Shown one piece after another: positions 19,654 to 29,700 of a stretch of DNA of 64,000 nucleotides. Source of the DNA: Methanobrevibacter sp. (GTDB taxonomy: Archaea > Methanobacteriota > Methanobacteria > Methanobacteriales > Methanobacteriaceae); NCBI GenBank assembly GCA_017473945.1, contig JAFUIW010000116.1, forward strand, positions 22,144 through 86,143, written 5' to 3'. How positions within the stretch are numbered: the stretch's first letter is position 1; each line of letters begins with the position of its first letter. The translations under genes were made by a program, and so were the position numbers. Under the pieces are notes generated by a model that saw only the letters and a program-made list of their open reading frames with translations, was not told the origin of the DNA and made no database searches.

Positions 19654-20166
19654 ATGGATATTGAAGATAATCACAATCATTTTTGTATTTACTGTGGAGC
19701 TAGAATTGATGCCGGACAAAATTTCTGCTCTGAATGTGGAAAACCAGTATTTAGAAAAAAAGCTGTAGTAAAAATAACTCCATCTAAATATAATGATAAA
19801 ATTAATCAATTGGAACAGGAGTATGACTTAAAGCAAAGCAGAGCTAAGGAATTAGTTGAAAAATTATTTGACCCTAACCACTTGGCCTATGAAAAATTTA
19901 TGAATTCAATTAATAAGTCAAATAATTTATTTTCCACTCAGGTGGATATTGCAAAAAAGATGGCTGAAATGGATTTGAATGAAAGTCCGTTTGTTGAAAA
20001 AGAATTGGAAAATAAGCTAAAAACTCTTCAAGTCTTCATTGATAAAATGGAAGACTTGATAAATGAGCTAATTATTCATATGGGTTCAAATAAGGAAGAT
20101 GATACTGATATTAACAATTTATTTAAAGATATGGATGATTTAATAGATTCTGTAAAAGATTATTAA
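19654..20166 (+). CDS. zinc-ribbon protein with coiled-coil tail
   Basis: 170 residues. N-terminal double-CxxC zinc ribbon: CIYCGARIDAGQNFCSECG (about residues 10-28). The remainder is charged and helical with long Lys/Glu stretches, likely coiled coil (about 50-150), and ends in an acidic tail. A TATA-like TTTATAAAG near 19621 sits about 30 nt upstream of the ATG, pointing to a leaderless message. Function not recognised. Its stop overlaps by 4 nt the stop of the convergent endonuclease IV gene. Confidence 0.65.
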   Translation: MDIEDNHNHFCIYCGARIDAGQNFCSECGKPVFRKKAVVKITPSKYNDKINQLEQEYDLKQSRAKELVEKLFDPNHLAYEKFMNSINKSNNLFSTQVDIAKKMAEMDLNESPFVEKELENKLKTLQVFIDKMEDLINELIIHMGSNKEDDTDINNLFKDMDDLIDSVKDY

Positions 20167-20999
20167 ATCATGTTTTCGTATATTTGCTTCATTTTAAGTG
20201 AATCCTCATCTCTTAGTGGGGTTTCACAAATAATGTTTGCTTTCCAACCATTATCAATTAAAACGGACAGTAAATCTTCTATATTTGGTCCGTACTCATC
20301 GCTTTCAGCTAATGTATGGTGTTTTACCTCACCACCTTGACCATATTCGATTGTAGTGAAGTGACAATGTAAAATGTCAATGTCTAATTGGTCTTCTATT
20401 GTTGAAAAAATACAGTTATAATCTTCTTTTTTATTTAAAAATCCCCGACCTCTTGCATGGACATGTGCAAAGTCAATTGTAGGTTCAAAATGATCAAATG
20501 TGGCACATAGTTCAACAACTTCTCCCACATTACCGAGTTGTGTTCTTTTGCCTGTGGTTTCAGGGGCAAATGTGAACTCTTCAATCCCTTCAGCTTCAAG
20601 CTCTTCAAATAACTTGTTCACAGTATTTTTAGATATTTCCATGGCCTTTTCAGGTTTGCGATTTAGATATGCTCCTGGGTGGAATACTAGACGATATGCT
20701 CCCATCCATTCTCCTGCACGGGCTGCAGCTATTAGGTGTCCGATACTTTTTTCAAGTTTTGATTCTTCTTTAGCACATAAATTAATGTAATATGGGGCAT
20801 GCATGGATACTAAAATGTCATGCTTTTCGGATTCTTCTTTTAGGGTGTTCGCAGCATTTTCACCAATTCTAACTCCGTATGGTGATTGGTATTCATATGA
20901 GTTCAATCCTTCTTCAGAAATGTATTTTGACGCCTTATATGCCGCACCTTTATAATTTATAGGACTTCCTGCAGGTCCAAAAAGTACATTATATTTCAT
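20163..20999 (-). CDS. nfo: endonuclease IV-like AP endonuclease
   Basis: 278 residues, TIM-barrel AP endonuclease family. Metal-ligand regions are present in order: SMHAPYYINL, RLVFHPGAY, FAPETTGK, PTIDFAHVHARG, ILHCHFTTIEYGQGGEVKHH and ICETP. Length matches Nfo (about 280), which cuts DNA 5' of abasic sites. The start at 20999 yields the usual N-terminus (MKYNVLFGPAGSP). A sugar isomerase of the same superfamily is an alternative, but the GxAGxP start and histidine set favour Nfo. Confidence 0.82.
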   Translation of the reverse strand: MKYNVLFGPAGSPINYKGAAYKASKYISEEGLNSYEYQSPYGVRIGENAANTLKEESEKHDILVSMHAPYYINLCAKEESKLEKSIGHLIAAARAGEWMGAYRLVFHPGAYLNRKPEKAMEISKNTVNKLFEELEAEGIEEFTFAPETTGKRTQLGNVGEVVELCATFDHFEPTIDFAHVHARGRGFLNKKEDYNCIFSTIEDQLDIDILHCHFTTIEYGQGGEVKHHTLAESDEYGPNIEDLLSVLIDNGWKANIICETPLRDEDSLKMKQIYENMI

Positions 21000-21035
21000 T
21001 TAAATCAGTTAAAAAAATAGTAAAAAAAGGGGAAT

Positions 21036-22052
21036 TTAGAATATTCCCATAGCTTTGTTAGTTTTTGCAATAGATTTTTCGTTGTCACTTTCCATTTCTA
21101 AAAGTGCACGAATAGCATCAATGTTTTCTGGAATTACGTCAGATTCCTGATGCACTGCTTGCATATAGAATAATTCGTTTCCTACAACGTTAATGGATTC
21201 TCTCCAAACTGGAATTTCATATAAATCATTTCTGTTTCTTCCAAGTTCTTTAGCATATTCCATTAACTCAGCAGTAGAACCTAATCCTTCTTCTGCAGAA
21301 ACTACAAGCACTCTAGAACGTTTTTCTAAAGCTTCTATAATCTCTTCGGTTTCAACATCATTGTTGATTTCAACCATAATGTTGTGCTGGTGCATCAATG
21401 TGGTTGGCACGAGCAATGCCATGGTTGTCACGTCAATGCCGTCCATAACGGTTTTTACGTCAGGGCCGTGGTGGGATGGCACTTTTGGAGGATTTGGAAC
21501 AATTGCATTGATTGGTCCTTTTTTAACTTCAGATGGGTCTGATCCTCTTCTTACCATCACTGCTCTAACCTTTTTAATGTCTGCAATTGGGTCAATTGTA
21601 GACAATGTACGTGTGAGTCCGGTAGTGTTACATGAAACTACACGGGTGTAATCTGCACCAAATGAGTCATCATAATTAGAAATAGCATTAAATGAAAGAC
21701 CGGTTAATTCATGGTCTTCTCCACCTTGATAGATTGCTTTAACGCCAGCTTTTTTATACATTTCAAGGTTTTGTGGGCCGATGCTTCCAGGAGTACAGTC
21801 AACAACAACATCTGCTTCTTGAATCATCTCTTCAACGGTACCGGCTATTTCAATTCCAGCATCTTTAAACATTTGTTCTCTTTCTGGAATTCCAATGTAT
21901 AAAGGATAGCCTTTTTCTTCAACTGCAGTTCTTGCTTCATAGTTTGGTCTAGTTTTACTTACACCAATAACTTTCATATCATCTTGAGCAGCTACTGCAT
22001 CAGCCACTCTCTTACCGATGGTTCCATAACCATTAATTGCAACAGTTTTCAT
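21036..22052 (-). CDS. gap: glyceraldehyde-3-phosphate dehydrogenase, archaeal type II
   Basis: 338 residues. NAD(P) fold start [17 protein letters not shown] and active-site Cys141 in [13 protein letters not shown] identify the archaeal phosphorylating enzyme, used mainly for gluconeogenesis in methanogens. Family length. Followed on the same strand, 36 nt on, by nfo. A T-rich tract within 22053-22080 on the plus strand reads as the A/T-rich leader on the minus strand. Confidence 0.96.
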   Translation of the reverse strand: MKTVAINGYGTIGKRVADAVAAQDDMKVIGVSKTRPNYEARTAVEEKGYPLYIGIPEREQMFKDAGIEIAGTVEEMIQEADVVVDCTPGSIGPQNLEMYKKAGVKAIYQGGEDHELTGLSFNAISNYDDSFGADYTRVVSCNTTGLTRTLSTIDPIADIKKVRAVMVRRGSDPSEVKKGPINAIVPNPPKVPSHHGPDVKTVMDGIDVTTMALLVPTTLMHQHNIMVEINNDVETEEIIEALEKRSRVLVVSAEEGLGSTAELMEYAKELGRNRNDLYEIPVWRESINVVGNELFYMQAVHQESDVIPENIDAIRALLEMESDNEKSIAKTNKAMGIF

Positions 22053-22212
22053 TTTAATCCCTTTTTATTATAATAATTACATATTATATGAATTAAACTC
22101 TGTTATTCAAATTATATATAATTTGATATTTTTTATTAGCAATGGTTGTGGTAATGCCTTTAAAAAAAATTTAGGTAAAATTATTTAAGGTATCGTTAAA
22201 AAATAGTTCTTC

Positions 22213-22965
22213 ATGAATTATAAAATTGAGGGGGCTGGTGATGTCTTAGTTTTAATTCATGGACTTTCAGATAATTTACTGTACTGGGAAGTTTTAGCTA
22301 GTCATTTAAAAAAATATTTCACTGTTTTAAGAGTTGATTTGAGAGGGCATGGTGAATCGAAACTTGGTAGTGAAAATATTTCAATAAATTCTTATTCTGA
22401 TGATTTGAAAAGTCTTTTGGATGAATTAAATATCGATCACATAAATCTGGTAGGTTTTTCATTGGGAGGGGCGGTTGCACTTGATTTTACAATAAGATAT
22501 TCTCAGTTTGTTGATTCTCTTACATTGATGTCCACTTTTTTTAAAGTTGATGAACATTCTGCAAACCTGTTTGGTGAATTTAAAAACGCTCTAAATATGG
22601 GGTTTGAGGAGTTTTTTGATTTCATGTTGCCTTTGGTATTATGTCCTAACGTTATTGATAACAATAAAGAAGAATTGGCAATGTTAAAACAGTTAAATTC
22701 AGGTTCTGCAAATGTTGAAGCTTATGTTAAGGCAGTTGATGCATGTTTGAACTTTGATGTTGAAAATGAGTTGGCCAATATTGATGTTCCTACATTGATT
22801 TTGGCAGGACAATATGATGAAATATTTCCTGTGGATATTCAAAAAGAGCTACATGCTAAAATTAAGAATTCCAAATTAATTGTTTTTGAAAATACAAAAC
22901 ATAATCTTTTAGTTGGAAGAAATAATGAAAAAATAATAAATATAATAAAAAAAGAGATTAAGTAG
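22213..22965 (+). CDS. alpha/beta hydrolase
   Basis: 250 residues with the complete alpha/beta hydrolase set: oxyanion HGLSDN (16-21), nucleophile elbow GFSLGG (Ser83), acid in AGQYDEIFP and histidine in ENTKHNLL near the C-terminus. No signal peptide. Substrate unknown; esterases, lactonases and C-C hydrolases share this pattern. Convergent with the HMA chaperone gene, 2 nt between the stops. No ribosome site before the ATG. Confidence 0.8.
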   Translation: MNYKIEGAGDVLVLIHGLSDNLLYWEVLASHLKKYFTVLRVDLRGHGESKLGSENISINSYSDDLKSLLDELNIDHINLVGFSLGGAVALDFTIRYSQFVDSLTLMSTFFKVDEHSANLFGEFKNALNMGFEEFFDFMLPLVLCPNVIDNNKEELAMLKQLNSGSANVEAYVKAVDACLNFDVENELANIDVPTLILAGQYDEIFPVDIQKELHAKIKNSKLIVFENTKHNLLVGRNNEKIINIIKKEIK

Positions 22966-22967
22966 AA

Positions 22968-23171
22968 TTATTCTACTTTAAATCCTGCTTCTTCAACAGC
23001 CTCGTTAATGTCTGCATCACTTACGTCGTCAGACATTGTAATTTTAGTAATTCCGGAATCTAAATCTGCTTTTGCATCTTCGATTCCATCAACATCTTTT
23101 AAACATAATTCTACAGCGTTTACACATGATGGGCAGTGCATACCCACTACTTTAATTTCTTTTTCAGCCAT
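22968..23171 (-). CDS. HMA-domain metallochaperone (CopZ-like)
   Basis: 67 residues, one heavy-metal-associated domain with the metal-binding GMHCPSC motif (Cys13, Cys16). CopZ-like proteins carry Cu(I) to P-type ATPases. Third gene of a csoR - ATPase - chaperone operon; the ATPase lacks an N-terminal HMA domain, so this separate protein may supply that function. The domain is unusually acidic. Confidence 0.85.
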   Translation of the reverse strand: MAEKEIKVVGMHCPSCVNAVELCLKDVDGIEDAKADLDSGITKITMSDDVSDADINEAVEEAGFKVE

Positions 23172-23201
23172 GATAAATCACCTTATTATCGATAGTTAAT
23201 A

Positions 23202-25067
23202 TTATGTTATTGATTTATTTAAATGTTTAGTTATGCCTAACTTTTCTGATTTTTTGTAATCTTTTTTTGATATTTTGTATTTCATCAATGTTGATGAGTA
23301 GATGATTACAACCACAGAACCTATATTGTGGATTAATGCTCCTTCAATAGGGTTTAAAGCCCCTAAAATGGCCAATCCCATAGCTGTGACATTCAGTATC
23401 AATGCAAATGCAATGCTGATATTTATTGTTCTAATTGTTTTTCTCGCAATTCCAATCAGTTGCGGAATATCTTCGATATTGTCATTAATTAAAGCAATAT
23501 TTGCCGCTTCAACACTTACATCACTTCCGATACTTCCCATAGCTATTCCAACATTTGCCTTTTTAAGTGATGGGGCATCATTTATTCCGTCTCCAATCAT
23601 TGCAACCTTATGGCTCAATAATTGTTCTTCCTTAATGTAATTTGTTTTGTCTTCGGGTAAGCAGTTTGATTTGACGTTTCTGATTTTTAACTGTTTTGCA
23701 ATATGATTGGCGGTTTTTTCGTTGTCTCCTGTAAGCAATGTTGTTTTGATTCTTAATCGTTTAAGGTTTATTATTGTTCTTTTAGACTCATCGCGTATGG
23801 TGTCTGCTAAAAGAATTTTTCCAAGATATTTGTTATTTTTAACAACATATATTGTTATTTCACCGTTTTTAGAATCCTCTTCATCATTTATTTCAATTTG
23901 TTCTAATTCAAGAAGCATTTTATTTCCGGCTATTATTTTCAAATCCTTTATTGTTCCTGTGATTCCTTTTCCTATATGCATTTTAAAGTTATTTACTTCA
24001 GCTAAATTAGTATTATTGTAATGATTAGCAATAGCCTTTGCTATTGGATGTTCTGATTGTGATTCCAGTGATGCTAAAAGGTACATCATTTCATTAGGAT
24101 GGTCTGAAATAACTTTAACGACTTTCGGTTCACCATATGTTAATGTCCCTGTTTTATCGAATACTAATTCATCAACTTTTGCTAATTCTTCTATTGATTC
24201 GCCATCTTTAACTAAAATGCCATATTTGGTTAGATTGCCTATTGCTGCCATGATTGCAGTTGGTGTTGCAAGAACTAGTGCACATGGACAGAATACTACT
24301 AGGATTGTAACTGACCTTATTATTTCGAATGTGAATAAGTAGGTCAATATTGCTGCTGTAAATGCAATTACAACAATTAAAGTCGCCCATTTATCTGCTT
24401 GTCTTACAATTTTTGCATTTTCGGGTTTTGATGATTCGACCAATTTTATTAATTTTTGAAGAGAACTGTCTTTGCTGACTTTTGTTGTTCTCATTGTAAA
24501 TGATCCGTAAAGATTGATAGTTCCGCTGTATACATCATCATTTTCTTTTTTATCTACCGGTATGGATTCTCCGGTTAATGTAGATTGGTCAATTGAAGTC
24601 TCTCCTTTAACAAGGATTCCATCAGTAGGTATACTTTCACCGGGAAGTACTTTTAAGATATCTCCTACATGTACCTTTTCGACAGGTATTTTCTCTTCAA
24701 CTCCGTTTCTGATTCTGGTTGCAACTTGAGGAGTCATATTCACAAGTTCTTTTATTCTTCCATGTGTTTTGTTTACTGTATATTCCTCTAAAAATCCTCC
24801 AATTGCCATTATGGTTGCAATTTCGCCTGCTGCAAATACTTCACCAATGATTATTGATGCAATAATTGCTATTGTAACAAGCAAATCCGCTTTAATGTCG
24901 AATTCAGTTACTAATCCTTCTATACATTCCTTAAATATTGGTATTCCACATAGTATAACTGCAATCCATGCTATGTAATCGAGAGATAGAACGAAACTTG
25001 CGATTACACTTATTGTGGAGATTGCTATAAGTAGAATGTCTACTTTTTCATCCCTTGTAAAATTCAT
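23202..25067 (-). CDS. heavy-metal P1B-type ATPase
   Basis: 621 residues from the ATG at 25067; an in-frame TTG at 25082 adds five residues. Core motifs: TGES (phosphatase loop), CPC in FCPCALVLATPTAIM (about residue 260), DKTGTLT with the phosphorylated Asp near 303, SEHPIAKAI nucleotide-binding motif and MIGDGINDAPSL. The last helix carries HNIGSVVVIIYSS rather than the textbook Cu signature, so the metal cannot be settled from the helices. No N-terminal HMA domain. The adjoining CsoR with Cu-type ligands and the CopZ-like protein argue for Cu(I) export. A CsoR-like operator lies 25-42 nt upstream of the start. Confidence 0.87.
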   Translation of the reverse strand: MNFTRDEKVDILLIAISTISVIASFVLSLDYIAWIAVILCGIPIFKECIEGLVTEFDIKADLLVTIAIIASIIIGEVFAAGEIATIMAIGGFLEEYTVNKTHGRIKELVNMTPQVATRIRNGVEEKIPVEKVHVGDILKVLPGESIPTDGILVKGETSIDQSTLTGESIPVDKKENDDVYSGTINLYGSFTMRTTKVSKDSSLQKLIKLVESSKPENAKIVRQADKWATLIVVIAFTAAILTYLFTFEIIRSVTILVVFCPCALVLATPTAIMAAIGNLTKYGILVKDGESIEELAKVDELVFDKTGTLTYGEPKVVKVISDHPNEMMYLLASLESQSEHPIAKAIANHYNNTNLAEVNNFKMHIGKGITGTIKDLKIIAGNKMLLELEQIEINDEEDSKNGEITIYVVKNNKYLGKILLADTIRDESKRTIINLKRLRIKTTLLTGDNEKTANHIAKQLKIRNVKSNCLPEDKTNYIKEEQLLSHKVAMIGDGINDAPSLKKANVGIAMGSIGSDVSVEAANIALINDNIEDIPQLIGIARKTIRTINISIAFALILNVTAMGLAILGALNPIEGALIHNIGSVVVIIYSSTLMKYKISKKDYKKSEKLGITKHLNKSIT

Positions 25068-25091
25068 ATTAAACAGCCCCAATAGTATAGG

Positions 25092-25109
25092 TATACCCCA
25101 TAGGGTATA
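25092..25109 (-). promoter_or_regulatory. CsoR-type operator upstream of the metal ATPase
   Basis: Perfect inverted repeat TATACCC-CATA-GGGTATA. It overlaps a TATA-like box read on the minus strand (TTTATA, complement of 25106-25111), so bound repressor would block promoter access. CsoR operators in bacteria are A/T-flanked C/G palindromes of this kind. Confidence 0.7.
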
Positions 25110-25127
25110 AAGTTATTTTAAAAAAAA

Positions 25128-25400
25128 TTAAAGTCTGGAGTAATATTCTAAAATTGATGAAATATCGCCTAAAGCATCATCTGCATCGCCTTCTTCAATG
25201 GCATTTTTAACGCAATGTTCCAGGTGTCCTTCAACAATAATGTGTCCGACTTTATGTAGTGCTGATTTTGATGCGTTTACCTGCATTAAAATCTGTTCAC
25301 AGGGAATATCTTCATCAATCATCCTGTCAATTGCATTGATTTGACCGATGATTTTCTTAAGTCTCCTGTGTAAATTTTCACTATCCATACATTCTTTCAA
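25128..25400 (-). CDS. csoR: CsoR/RcnR-family copper-sensing repressor
   Basis: 90 residues, all-helical DUF156 family. The ligands Cys34, His59 and Cys63 have the spacing (25 and 4) of the Cu(I) site in CsoR (Cys-His-Cys), not that of Ni/Co RcnR. It therefore should repress the downstream ATPase and chaperone and let go on Cu(I) binding. The TTG at 25400 is preceded by GGATGTG; an ATG at 25388 is the alternative. Both its own promoter and that of the ATPase carry related palindromes. Confidence 0.88.
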   Translation of the reverse strand: MKECMDSENLHRRLKKIIGQINAIDRMIDEDIPCEQILMQVNASKSALHKVGHIIVEGHLEHCVKNAIEEGDADDALGDISSILEYYSRL

Positions 25401-25412
25401 AATAACACATCC

Positions 25413-25430
25413 TATACTTATGGGGGTATA
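25413..25430 (-). promoter_or_regulatory. second CsoR-type operator, upstream of csoR
   Basis: Same 18-base layout as the ATPase operator: TATACTT-ATGG-GGGTATA, right half identical and left half with two changes. It lies between a TATA-like box (complement of 25443-25450) and the csoR start, near the expected transcription start, which suggests autoregulation. Confidence 0.6.
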
Positions 25431-25471
25431 TGGATATTATTGTATATAAATCTTTACTTTAATTTCTAGTT

Positions 25472-26320
25472 TTAAAGTTCTTCATCTTCTTCATTGAATT
25501 CAATAACTGTTTCAAGATCGGTGTAGTCTACAAATGGACTTTCTCCTCTGTCAATAGGTTTGATTTCTTCAATGTCTTCTTTAGATAATTTAAAATCGAA
25601 AATATCCAAGTTTTGTTTCATTCTTTCTTCTTTGACTGATCTGCATATTCCTGCAATATTTCTGTCGATGATCCATCTTAAAATTACTTGTGCAGTACTT
25701 TTTGAGTACTTTTCAGAAATTTTTAATAGAATTGGATTTTCAAATATGTTGTCCATTCCTTCTGAAAATGGTCCCCATGCTTGGTGAGCAACACCGTACT
25801 CTTTCATGATTTCGCTAGCTTCGAATTGCTGGAAATATGGTGTTGTTTCAACTTGATTGACTTGGGGAACAATGTCATTGTTCAATATCAAATCTACTAA
25901 ACGGTCAGGATTGAAATTTGATACTCCAATTGATATTATTTTACCTTCCTTTTGCAAATCTTGTAAAGCTCTGTATGAACCATAATAATCTCCAAATGGT
26001 TGATGGATTAAAAATAAGTCAAGATAATCAGTTTGCAAGTTTTCTAATGTTTTATTGAATGCTTTGATTGTTTTATCATATCCTGCATTTGTGACCCAAT
26101 TTTTGCTTGTTAAAAATATGTCTTCACGAGGAATTTCTGATTGTTTAACTGCATCACCAACTTCTTTTTCATTATAATATACTTGTGCATTGTCTATTGA
26201 TCTGTATCCTACATTTAATGCTTTAAGTACAGCTTCTGTTGTTTCATCCTTTTCGATTTCATAAACTCCAAAACTTAAAGCAGGTAACTTTTCACCATTG
26301 TTCAATTTTATATATTCCAT
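25472..26320 (-). CDS. aldo/keto reductase
   Basis: 282 residues from the ATG at 26320, preceded by GGTG. Typical AKR barrel: LPALSFGVYEI, active-site Asp and Tyr in RSIDNAQVYYNEKEVG, Lys in FLTSKNW, His in LFLIHQPFGDY, and C-terminal NADP-binding region GICRSVKEERMKQNL with the K/R..N/S pattern partly changed. Closest to 2,5-diketo-gluconate-reductase-type enzymes. Substrate not inferable. Stand-alone gene. Confidence 0.87.
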   Translation of the reverse strand: MEYIKLNNGEKLPALSFGVYEIEKDETTEAVLKALNVGYRSIDNAQVYYNEKEVGDAVKQSEIPREDIFLTSKNWVTNAGYDKTIKAFNKTLENLQTDYLDLFLIHQPFGDYYGSYRALQDLQKEGKIISIGVSNFNPDRLVDLILNNDIVPQVNQVETTPYFQQFEASEIMKEYGVAHQAWGPFSEGMDNIFENPILLKISEKYSKSTAQVILRWIIDRNIAGICRSVKEERMKQNLDIFDFKLSKEDIEEIKPIDRGESPFVDYTDLETVIEFNEEDEEL

Positions 26321-26469
26321 TTTTACACCATTCAATTTTTTATATGCATATCTTTATTGTTATTTTATTTATAAATGTCGTAAAAAAAGTTATTTAAGTA
26401 ATATATTTTTTTTCATGAATAATGAATTATTATTAATTTAAAAAATAAAAAAGGAGGAAATGTTCAAGA

Positions 26470-27567
26470 TTATGCTTGATTTTCCATTTCTTCAAATTTA
26501 GCTGGGAAATAAGTATCTACTACATACTCAAGCCCATATTTTGAAAAAGATTGCTGTTCTGCTTTCTTACCGATTTTAAGCATTTTCTTAATTTCAGTTT
26601 GCCAGAAGTCACTTTTATACCTTGGGTCTTTTGAAAGCTCTTTTAGTCTCATGACGTCCACATCTTTTAGTTTATCAGTTGGTAAATCGTAATTGATAAT
26701 GTCTGATGCGGTTACTCCGATAAATTTAGCATCTGGAGTAGCAAGTTGGTCATTAACGTGAGCTAATTTTGCACTTCCTGAAATAATTACCTGTGCAATG
26801 TGGAATCCCCAAGGGTCTCCGTCGTTACAAATGTAGACTGGTAAGTGAAGTTCTTCATTGACTCTTTTAATGAATCTTCTTGTCGCACGAGCTGCCTGTC
26901 CTTTGAGTCCGACAATTAAACAGTTAAATCTTTCATGTGCGTTTTCTTGAACTAATCTGTGAAACATTCCCATGGTTTCCACAGCCAATACTTTGTCCAC
27001 ATTATGGTCGAGGAATTCTACTTGGTCAATAGTAGGAGAAATTGTATATCCTGATTTTCCCATTTTCGCTGCATTAACTTCCACTTCGTCTAAAAGGGTT
27101 AAATCCCCGTAAACTGATGCACCGTCTTCTTCAGGCATTAATCCTAAATCTTCACGAGTAACTCCCAATTTTACTTCCAAGTCTTCACCGACAATGTTGG
27201 ATTCTTGCTGTGTTTTGAAGCTGATTCCCCAACCTTCGGAAACATAATACATTTCCCTGATGGTAGCGGTTTTTTCTCTTGCAACTAAATCTTTACAGAA
27301 ATTTCCTACATAAACCATTTGGCCCAATTTTCTGATTTGTTTTACATTTCCTAAAGATCTTCTTCCATATCTATCACCTAATTCGTAGTATCTTTTTGCA
27401 TCATTGAAAACAATGTTTCCAGTACCACGAGATGGAATTTTAAGACTAGGTACTTTATTTTTTTCAATATCTTCAATAATTTCCTGACCTAATCCTTTTA
27501 ATTTGTTATAGGTGTATTCTTTTCTTTCTTCTTTATGGGATTTTCCACTTTTTGGTTTGTCTGCCAT
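26470..27567 (-). CDS. top6A: DNA topoisomerase VI subunit A
   Basis: 365 residues. Spo11-like DNA cleavage subunit: catalytic tyrosine in [10 protein letters not shown] (Tyr107 or Tyr108), Toprim acidic residues in VLAVETMG and [12 protein letters not shown] (DxD type). Nine nucleotides after top6B, as in most euryarchaea. Essential type IIB topoisomerase for decatenation and relaxing supercoils. Family length; ATG start. Confidence 0.96.
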   Translation of the reverse strand: MADKPKSGKSHKEERKEYTYNKLKGLGQEIIEDIEKNKVPSLKIPSRGTGNIVFNDAKRYYELGDRYGRRSLGNVKQIRKLGQMVYVGNFCKDLVAREKTATIREMYYVSEGWGISFKTQQESNIVGEDLEVKLGVTREDLGLMPEEDGASVYGDLTLLDEVEVNAAKMGKSGYTISPTIDQVEFLDHNVDKVLAVETMGMFHRLVQENAHERFNCLIVGLKGQAARATRRFIKRVNEELHLPVYICNDGDPWGFHIAQVIISGSAKLAHVNDQLATPDAKFIGVTASDIINYDLPTDKLKDVDVMRLKELSKDPRYKSDFWQTEIKKMLKIGKKAEQQSFSKYGLEYVVDTYFPAKFEEMENQA

Positions 27568-27576
27568 CTAAATCAC

Positions 27577-29283
27577 CTAATCTTCAAAACCATCTTCAAC
27601 ATCATCTTCTTCGAAGCTATCTAATGCGGATTGACCGTCTTCAACTGCATGTCCGTATTCATCAACTTCTTCCATGATGATTGCATCAAGTTCTTCTTCC
27701 TCTTCTTCTTCCACTTTCTCACCAAGCAATTCGGCAAGAGCTCTTTTAGTAACCTTTACAAGTATGTCCTGATATTCAGGAACTCCGGTTTCACCAAGTT
27801 TTGCAGCTTCTTCAATAATGACTGGTACGTATTCTTCAAATACTTTTGAACGTTTTTCTTTTTCTTTAGCTGCTCTTTTAGCTCTTAAGTGTTTTTGCAA
27901 TTTACGAGCTAATTTCATGGTTGCCTGTCTTATTTCATGAACAATTTCGGGTTCTGGTGATACACTCTGTTTACCAGTTGATAGGTATGGTACCTGAGTT
28001 GAGATAATATTTACAAATAAAGTTAATGGGGTGTTGTCCATATCTCTAAGTCCGTAACGTTTCCAATCGATACTTTTGAGCGCTTCAGTGATTGCACAGC
28101 TTCCTGCATCGAAAGTCAATGGAACTCTGTTAGCGAATCTCATGATTTCAGATTTCCTTTGTTCGTTTACAACTCTTCCTGCTTCTCCGCCGTATGCAAG
28201 GCCTGCTTCAATAATGAATGATACACCACCTGCATATGTCACCGGTTTTCTTGTAATTGTTGTAACAAATTCTGGTTTAAGGATTTGTTTCATACCTTTT
28301 TCAACCTGTTCTGATCCAATTGGTATAAGTCCATCTGTTGGAGGTGCCATAAATTTCATTTTCTTAAAGCAGTGCACAATAGCTTCCGCTTCCTGGAAGG
28401 TCATGGCTTTCGGACGTTTGTTCATGTCAATTCCAGTGATTTCTGCAATTTCATCAACTCTTTTTGCAGACATTCTTGACATTGATGAAGTTAACATACT
28501 TTTATATCTTCTACTGTCTGTGTTTTTAGCCATTGTCATTAAGTCATCGGCACTTACACCTTTAGGGTGAGGCAATACTTCTTTTGGTTGTACTGGAACA
28601 ACATCTGCTGCTCTTTTAAAGATATATTTGTGTCCTGATGGGTCCCTGAAAGTAATTTTTGCATGAGGGTTTCCAATCATGGTTCTTCTTATGTATTCGA
28701 ATGCACCCTGTTCTGCAAGGGAGTAGGAAACATCTTTAAATTGTAATTCAATACATACTCCTGTACTTTCAGCAGGATAATCTTCTCTTTCCATTAAAAT
28801 TCCACGGTTGTTTTCCACATCCATTTGGAATTTCATTTTTACTCCCTTGATTTCATCTCCGTCCTTGTAACATGAAATTACGCGGGCAGGCTTACCTGTA
28901 GTCATCTGTGATAATAGCACACATCCACTACAACCTAAACCCTGCTGACCTCTGGATTGGATGTTTCTGAATTTAGATCCTGCAAACATCATACAGTATA
29001 CTTGCATTACATAATCTTCAGGAATTCCAGGTCCGTTATCCTTATGTCTTAGGATATAATGTTCTTTGTCGATACGCTTTAATTCGATATCGATGTCAGG
29101 CAATATTCCGGATTCTTCACATGCATCGAAACTGTTTGTAATCAATTCGTGAAAAACAATAGTTAAAGAACGAATTTTACCTGTAAATCCAAGCATCTGC
29201 TTGTTTTTTCTAAAGAACTGTGATGGGGTTAACCTTTGAAAATCCTCTTCCCAATCAAGTCCAATTTGCTGTTCTTGAGCCAA
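27577..29283 (-). CDS. top6B: DNA topoisomerase VI subunit B
   Basis: 568 residues. GHKL ATPase with N box [19 protein letters not shown] and [14 protein letters not shown], then the H2TH/transducer region with the switch lysine in [14 protein letters not shown] long acidic C-terminal tail (about 520-568, almost all Glu/Asp) follows the transducer. GGAGG lies ahead of the ATG. First gene of the top6B-top6A pair. Confidence 0.96.
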   Translation of the reverse strand: MAQEQQIGLDWEEDFQRLTPSQFFRKNKQMLGFTGKIRSLTIVFHELITNSFDACEESGILPDIDIELKRIDKEHYILRHKDNGPGIPEDYVMQVYCMMFAGSKFRNIQSRGQQGLGCSGCVLLSQMTTGKPARVISCYKDGDEIKGVKMKFQMDVENNRGILMEREDYPAESTGVCIELQFKDVSYSLAEQGAFEYIRRTMIGNPHAKITFRDPSGHKYIFKRAADVVPVQPKEVLPHPKGVSADDLMTMAKNTDSRRYKSMLTSSMSRMSAKRVDEIAEITGIDMNKRPKAMTFQEAEAIVHCFKKMKFMAPPTDGLIPIGSEQVEKGMKQILKPEFVTTITRKPVTYAGGVSFIIEAGLAYGGEAGRVVNEQRKSEIMRFANRVPLTFDAGSCAITEALKSIDWKRYGLRDMDNTPLTLFVNIISTQVPYLSTGKQSVSPEPEIVHEIRQATMKLARKLQKHLRAKRAAKEKEKRSKVFEEYVPVIIEEAAKLGETGVPEYQDILVKVTKRALAELLGEKVEEEEEEELDAIIMEEVDEYGHAVEDGQSALDSFEEDDVEDGFED

Positions 29284-29700
29284 AATTTTTCCTCCTTAAA
29301 TTAAATATGTTTAAATTTATTATCATGAATATATTTAAATGAAATGAGAGAGCATTTGAAGAGTAATATTTTTACCCTACCCTAGCTAACTAGTTTAAAT
29401 ATATGGTAAAATAATAATTTAAAAACATGTAGAAAATATAGTATTTGTACTATGTTATCTATATATGTTGGTTGAAGTATATAAGAGTTTGCTATATTTT
29501 GCATAATTTTTATAGCTATCTTTCATTAAAATTGATTTGAAGATGTAAAATTTATTTATTTTAAAAATTTAATATGAACTTCCTTATTTTTTAATTATAA
29601 TAAAAAGTTGTATGATTCTGTAAAGTTGTTTTAAGTTTGTAAAATTGCTTTATTTTAAAACTGGCTTGTTTAAATATTTTAATCGATAAATCTATTACTT
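29284..29700. other. AT-rich divergent intergenic region
   Basis: 417 bases between divergent top6B and the 29,701 gene. Several TATA-like stretches (for example near 29396-29402 and 29668-29676). No reading frame of note and no strong inverted repeat seen. Confidence 0.55.
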
